A stretch of 64,000 nucleotides of DNA, from NCBI RefSeq assembly GCF_010093535.1, contig NW_022985178.1, positions 1,212,092 to 1,276,091 of the forward strand. Reading direction: 5' to 3'. Below the pieces are notes generated by a model. It was not told the DNA's origin. It did not search any database and saw nothing but the letters and a program-made list of their open reading frames with translations. Shown here in pieces: positions 59,640-64,000 of this stretch. A program made the translations under genes and the position numbers. This DNA comes from Lindgomyces ingoldianus (lineage: Eukaryota > Ascomycota > Dothideomycetes > Pleosporales > Lindgomycetaceae). The stretch's first letter is position 1. Each line of letters opens with the position of its first letter.

Positions 59640-62600
59640 TTAAGCCTTTAACAGATTATTGTCTTTATCTAGTTAACAGTTAGCCTGCATCTGCAGCGTA
59701 CATGCTGTTCCCTAGATTAACTACTTAGACAGTAGATTATAAACCTTAAAGCTACAGTAGGTGTTAACAACTAATTTAAACAAGAACATGCGCGCAACTA
59801 ATATAATGCATCCCTAAAGCTGCTAAGAAACGCAAGCATATAGAACCTGTGGCTAGCAGAGTATAATTACGCTGCTACAGAAGCAGAGACACAAAATGTT
59901 CTAAAAACAACGCAGTTTAATGCTGTAGCAAAGGACTTTCTAACTACTATAAATAAAGTTGCCTCTTATTAGTCTATAACCTTTTAGGAAAGTAGATAGT
60001 TTACACTAGACATAAATTAAAAAGAAATAATAAAGCGCTTTTAAAAACATATAATGTTAAATTATCTAATACATATAAAAAAGCATAAAGCTGCTTTTAT
60101 AACAGATAACTTGTTATACTTTGCTAAAAGTAGAAAGACTACCTAGGGCATAAATAGAGACGCCTGTAGTGCAGAAGTTACAATGTTAAGAAAATAGGGT
60201 AGACCTTAACATTAATATTATTAAGAAGATAATAGGAAGTTATTCTTAAGCTAGAAACCTACTAAAATAAGAGGCACTAAATGTCCTGCATGCAGACACA
60301 TCTATGCACTAAAGGACTGCTTTTATGTCTATCTAGACAGAGCACTAGACTAGTAGATGCTAAATAAGAGAGTTAAAAAGCTTATAGCATTAAAGTGTAA
60401 GCACAACTTAGAATTTTAAGGCCTACTAAGAGGGCAGTGTAGACATAATTTAAAGATACTAATTCTAAAGAGTTTACATACACCTATGCTAGAGATATAA
60501 GAAGACTAACTTAAAGGCTAGGAAGTATTAAAAGTTAAAGAAGCTGCATTACTAGCTATAGTTAATTTAAACTAGAATAGATATCTGCTTAAAGAATTAT
60601 TTATTCTTAACTTAGGCTTAATATGCTATATTATAAATAATTTTAATTAGATTTATAACTATTATTTACTAACACTAGGAGACTTTATCTAGTCTAAAAA
60701 CTCTTGCATATAGATTTAAAGCTACAGATTAATTACACTAAGCCTAAAAAGTAAGCATAGAACACATAGTTAAGCATACAGTCTTGTACTTTATAACGCT
60801 GCACTGTGCTTAGACCTGCTGTGCAACCTAGTCTTGTTCTGCCTACTGCAATAGAAAGGAATCTAGTAGGACACACAAGCAGAGCTAACTGCTTTAAAGG
60901 CCTTAGACAGGATAATAATTAGAGATCTTACAGAGATCTATAGCTAATAAGTGTTAGAGTACTATCTACTACAAGAGGGCTTATATTATACACACATAAT
61001 TAACACAAGAACTAAACATAGTCTATAAAAGGCATTAGTAGAGCTATAGCATAAGCGTCTAGGACACCTTAGACTAGCTACACTTTAACACCTTATATAG
61101 TAAGCTAAGGGGGTGTGAATTAAAGAAATTACAACAGTTTAATGTAACTTATGTAGCAAAGCTAAGATATAATAATAAATTAGCTGCGCACTATAAATTA
61201 GTAATAGCAGACCTAGTAAAAGACTGTTAATTAATTTCTATGCATATAAAGCACAAAGCATTATAAAAGAGTAGAGTTAAATGCTAATTACTAATAAGTA
61301 TTCTAGCCTCTAGTAAGACCTCTACTTTAAAAATAATAGGCCTGCTAAATTAATTATTAAAGCTTTTATAATCTTTATTCTTTTTCTAAAAAACTATTAT
61401 AACATTACTGTAAAAGTTATTAAAGCTAATAATAAGATTATAATAGTAAAACTAGAGGTATAACGCTAGCTAGCATTGCATAGAATAACTGTTAAGCCTT
61501 TAGCACTAGATACACAAGCCTAGAACAGAGGAGCTAAACGCTTAGAGGGTGTAAATAAGAAGAAGTCACAGGCTATGCAACTAGATGCTAACCTACTATA
61601 GAACGTATAGCTATACATCACTAGAGCTGGCGTATACCTATATAATTAGACGCTAAACTATGCTAACAACTAGAAGACACTATACAAGATCTTCTTTACA
61701 TAAGTAGCTCTAAATAATAAAGTTATTATGTTAATTTAAAAGCTAAGCTTTACATATCTAAGAGCCTATAGCTGCAAAGCATTTATAATAACTAATAACA
61801 CACATTAGAATAAATCTAGGCTACAGAGGCTAGACTTAAAGGTGTAGATTAGATATCTAGTTAAGTACTAATTATTAAACATCTACTGCGTATAGATACT
61901 ACTGCTAGCAAAAGTAATCTATACACGCAATGTTATTTTTAATAAATACTTAATCTTTAGCAGTAAGCCTAAAGACCTAATAGATAACCTTATGCATAAT
62001 ATAGTAAAAAAAATTACTACATATATTAGAATAATTAAGCTTCTAACACCTAGTTATTAGCTAGAGACAGAGTTATTCTATAAAGACAACACTGCAGATA
62101 ATACATTAAATTTTAACAAAGTAGACTTACTAGGCTACTATTAAGGAAGAAAAATTAGAGATAACTATCTGTCTCCTTTAAACACTTTGCTACCTGCAGC
62201 ATTGCTTATGCAGTTAATAGCTAGAGCAGCACTAAAGCTAAGCTAAATAGAGTTATTAAAGACTGTACTATAGGCTGCAGCCTTTATAGCTAGCATAAGA
62301 TCTAGAAGTGTAGAAAAGCATAGCAGTAAAACGCTAGATAAAGCAGCATTAATAAAAATGCTATCTAAAAGAAAGACACCTTATAGAAGCTAGCTGCTAC
62401 CTCTACTATTAACCTAAAAGTAACTAGAGGAGCACCCTTTACATAAGATGTTTAAGGCAGCAGAAAGAACACACCTAGACAGTTATTAGATAATAAAATC
62501 CTAGACAGAGGTCTAGACAAAGCTAATTAAGGCAGCTAGACCGCAGATTCTAGATTGTATGTAGGTGTACACCTACAAGCTTAATAAGCACTATAGATTG

Positions 62601-64000
62601 CAAAGATGTAAGGCGCAACTAGTAGTCTACAGCAATTAATAGAGAAACATTACTACACAAGATACCTACGCTGCCACCCTAGCAGGATGCTTATTTTAAA
62701 TGCTAATAGCAATATCTGCATGCTTTAACCTAGAGCTTAAACAATACAACGTAACTAACGCGTTTGTACATGCAGCAATTAACCGCGATATCTACATGCG
62801 GATGCTAAGAGGCTATTAGAAACTAGGTACAATACTAAAGCTTTAAAAAGCACTATATAGCCTACAAATTTCTTCTCTACTCTAGCAACACTATTTTATA
62901 ACAACTCTTAAAGGCTTTAGGTTCTTAGCTGTCCTACATAAACTCTGCTGCATAACTAAAGCTAGAATATTTGTCTTCTTCTATGTAGACAACCTTATTG
63001 TTGCGTACAGAAAAGGCTTTAAAGCAGATGCATAGCGTGTAGTAGACTAGTTACAAGAGAAGTATACCCTAACAGAAGGCAAGGACCTACAATAGTTCCT
63101 AGGAGTTAAGATTATTAGAGATTAACAGCAACAAATAATTTAGCTGTTATAGGCATTATATATTAACAAGATAGCTAGGCTAGCTAACAGAAAGAACCTG
63201 CAGCACGCTACACCTATAAGTGGGATTAAACTTATGCCGCAATCTAGTTTCACAACCCTATTAGAAGTAAATTAATATTAGCAGAAGGTTAGATCTCTGC
63301 TCTTCGCAGCAGTCACTACAAGACTAGACATTGCCTTCGCCACATTACGCCTTGCACAGTTTCTCACAAATCCCGCATCTAACTATCAGGATGCAGCCGA
63401 TTGAGTCATCCTGTACCTACATGCGACACGGACGTACGCACTCTAATTAGGAGGAGAAGACTACCTTGTAGTAGCAAGCAATGCGTTATTTATAGATAAT
63501 ACACTAGATAGAAAGAGCTCTTTAGGCTATGTTATTTAACTATTTAGCAGATAGATTGCATAGCAAGTAAACAAATAAGATATAGTTATAATGTTAACAA
63601 CAGAAGCAGAATTACTTGCACTGTCCTAAGTTGCTAAGGAAGCTATGTTTATAAGAATGCTTCTTAATAAACTGCAGGTTAAGCTGCCTAATTTAACTAT
63701 AATAATCTAGTGCAACAACAAGCAGACAATCTAACTAGTAAACAAAGAGATATCTTGACTTTAAACTAAGCTCCGACATGTCAACATCCATAACCACTGG
63801 CTCTGACAGGAAGTCTCTCGACAAACGATCAAGGTTGTCTATGTCCCCTCCAGCAAGATGCTTGCGGACGGACTCACTAAAGCGCTTCTAGCTAGCAAAT
63901 GGCTAAGCTTTCTTCAGCAAATTCGGCTAGTTAACGTCAGGGAGAGGATAGTCAGTCAGGAAGCGGATATGGAAGAGATTGAAGCAAGAATGGAAGCCCT

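Larger units (their letters stand above)
58937..64000 (+). mobile_element. Copia-G, Ty1/Copia element, 3' end outside the window
   Basis: 5' LTR 58937-59277, gag start at 59310, then, through RIP stops, a zinc knuckle near 60280 (KCPACRHIYALKDC), integrase near 61040-61400 (LGHLRLATLQHL), reverse transcriptase near 62550-63170 (TNAFVHAAINRDIYM; YVDD now YVDN) and RNase H ending near 63960 (VNIHNHWL, VVYVPSSKMLADGLTKALL). Damage is patchy: 59278-59530, 63210-63420 and 63760-64000 keep normal CpA/TpG content. The solo LTR at 21015 belongs to the same family. Confidence 0.9.

Overview
The window reads as a repeat-rich, AT-rich compartment of a filamentous ascomycete (Pezizomycotina, probably Dothideomycetes). 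The evidence is short spliceosomal introns of 45-59 nt in the intact genes, Ty3/Gypsy, Ty1/Copia and pogo/Fot-type transposons of fungal type, and heavy decay by repeat-induced point mutation (RIP). RIP shows by eye as loss of CpA/TpG, excess TpA, CAG/CAA/TGG codons turned into stops, and Asp codons turned into Asn at catalytic sites. All element names (Gypsy-A, B, C; Copia-F, G; pogo-D, E and so on) are local labels, not database names.

Layout. Bases 1-12369 are nested, RIP-decayed elements: the 3' part of a Gypsy-A (1-3788), then a minus-strand Gypsy-B (3789-9948) carrying two pogo-type insertions, then part of a minus-strand Gypsy-C (9949-12369). Bases 12370-20815 form a GC-normal island with the only intact host genes: a four-exon cytochrome P450 (minus, 12936-14784), a divergent UbiA-type membrane terpene cyclase/prenyltransferase (plus, 16559-17539), and a five-exon seven-TM rhodopsin/PTH11-like protein (plus, 18957-20212). 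The P450 and UbiA genes sit between two inverted 52-bp repeats (12798-12849 and 17797-17848).

Bases 20816 to the end are one large nest built on a plus-strand Gypsy-A that starts at 20816. It is interrupted in turn by a solo Copia-G LTR, pogo-D fragments, a second (minus) Gypsy-A, a Copia-F (31619-38052, containing an assembly gap), a pogo-D (38894-54125) which holds a Gypsy-C (40079-53439) which holds a Gypsy-B (44797-50461), a pogo-E (54916-56754), and another Gypsy-A LTR (56941) whose body is cut by a Copia-G element (58937 to beyond 64000). Several insertions are proven by exact target-site duplications: TTATG for B, TCCTA for C, TAATT for F, ATGGC for the solo LTR and TA for the pogo elements.

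How the genes may work together (inference): the UbiA-fold enzyme would cyclise or transfer a prenyl diphosphate in a membrane and the neighbouring P450 would oxidise the product, giving a two-gene terpenoid module in a repeat-rich, probably silenced region. No rRNA, tRNA or CRISPR was found. Exon limits, element boundaries and domain positions were worked out by reading, so domain positions inside RIP-decayed elements are approximate.
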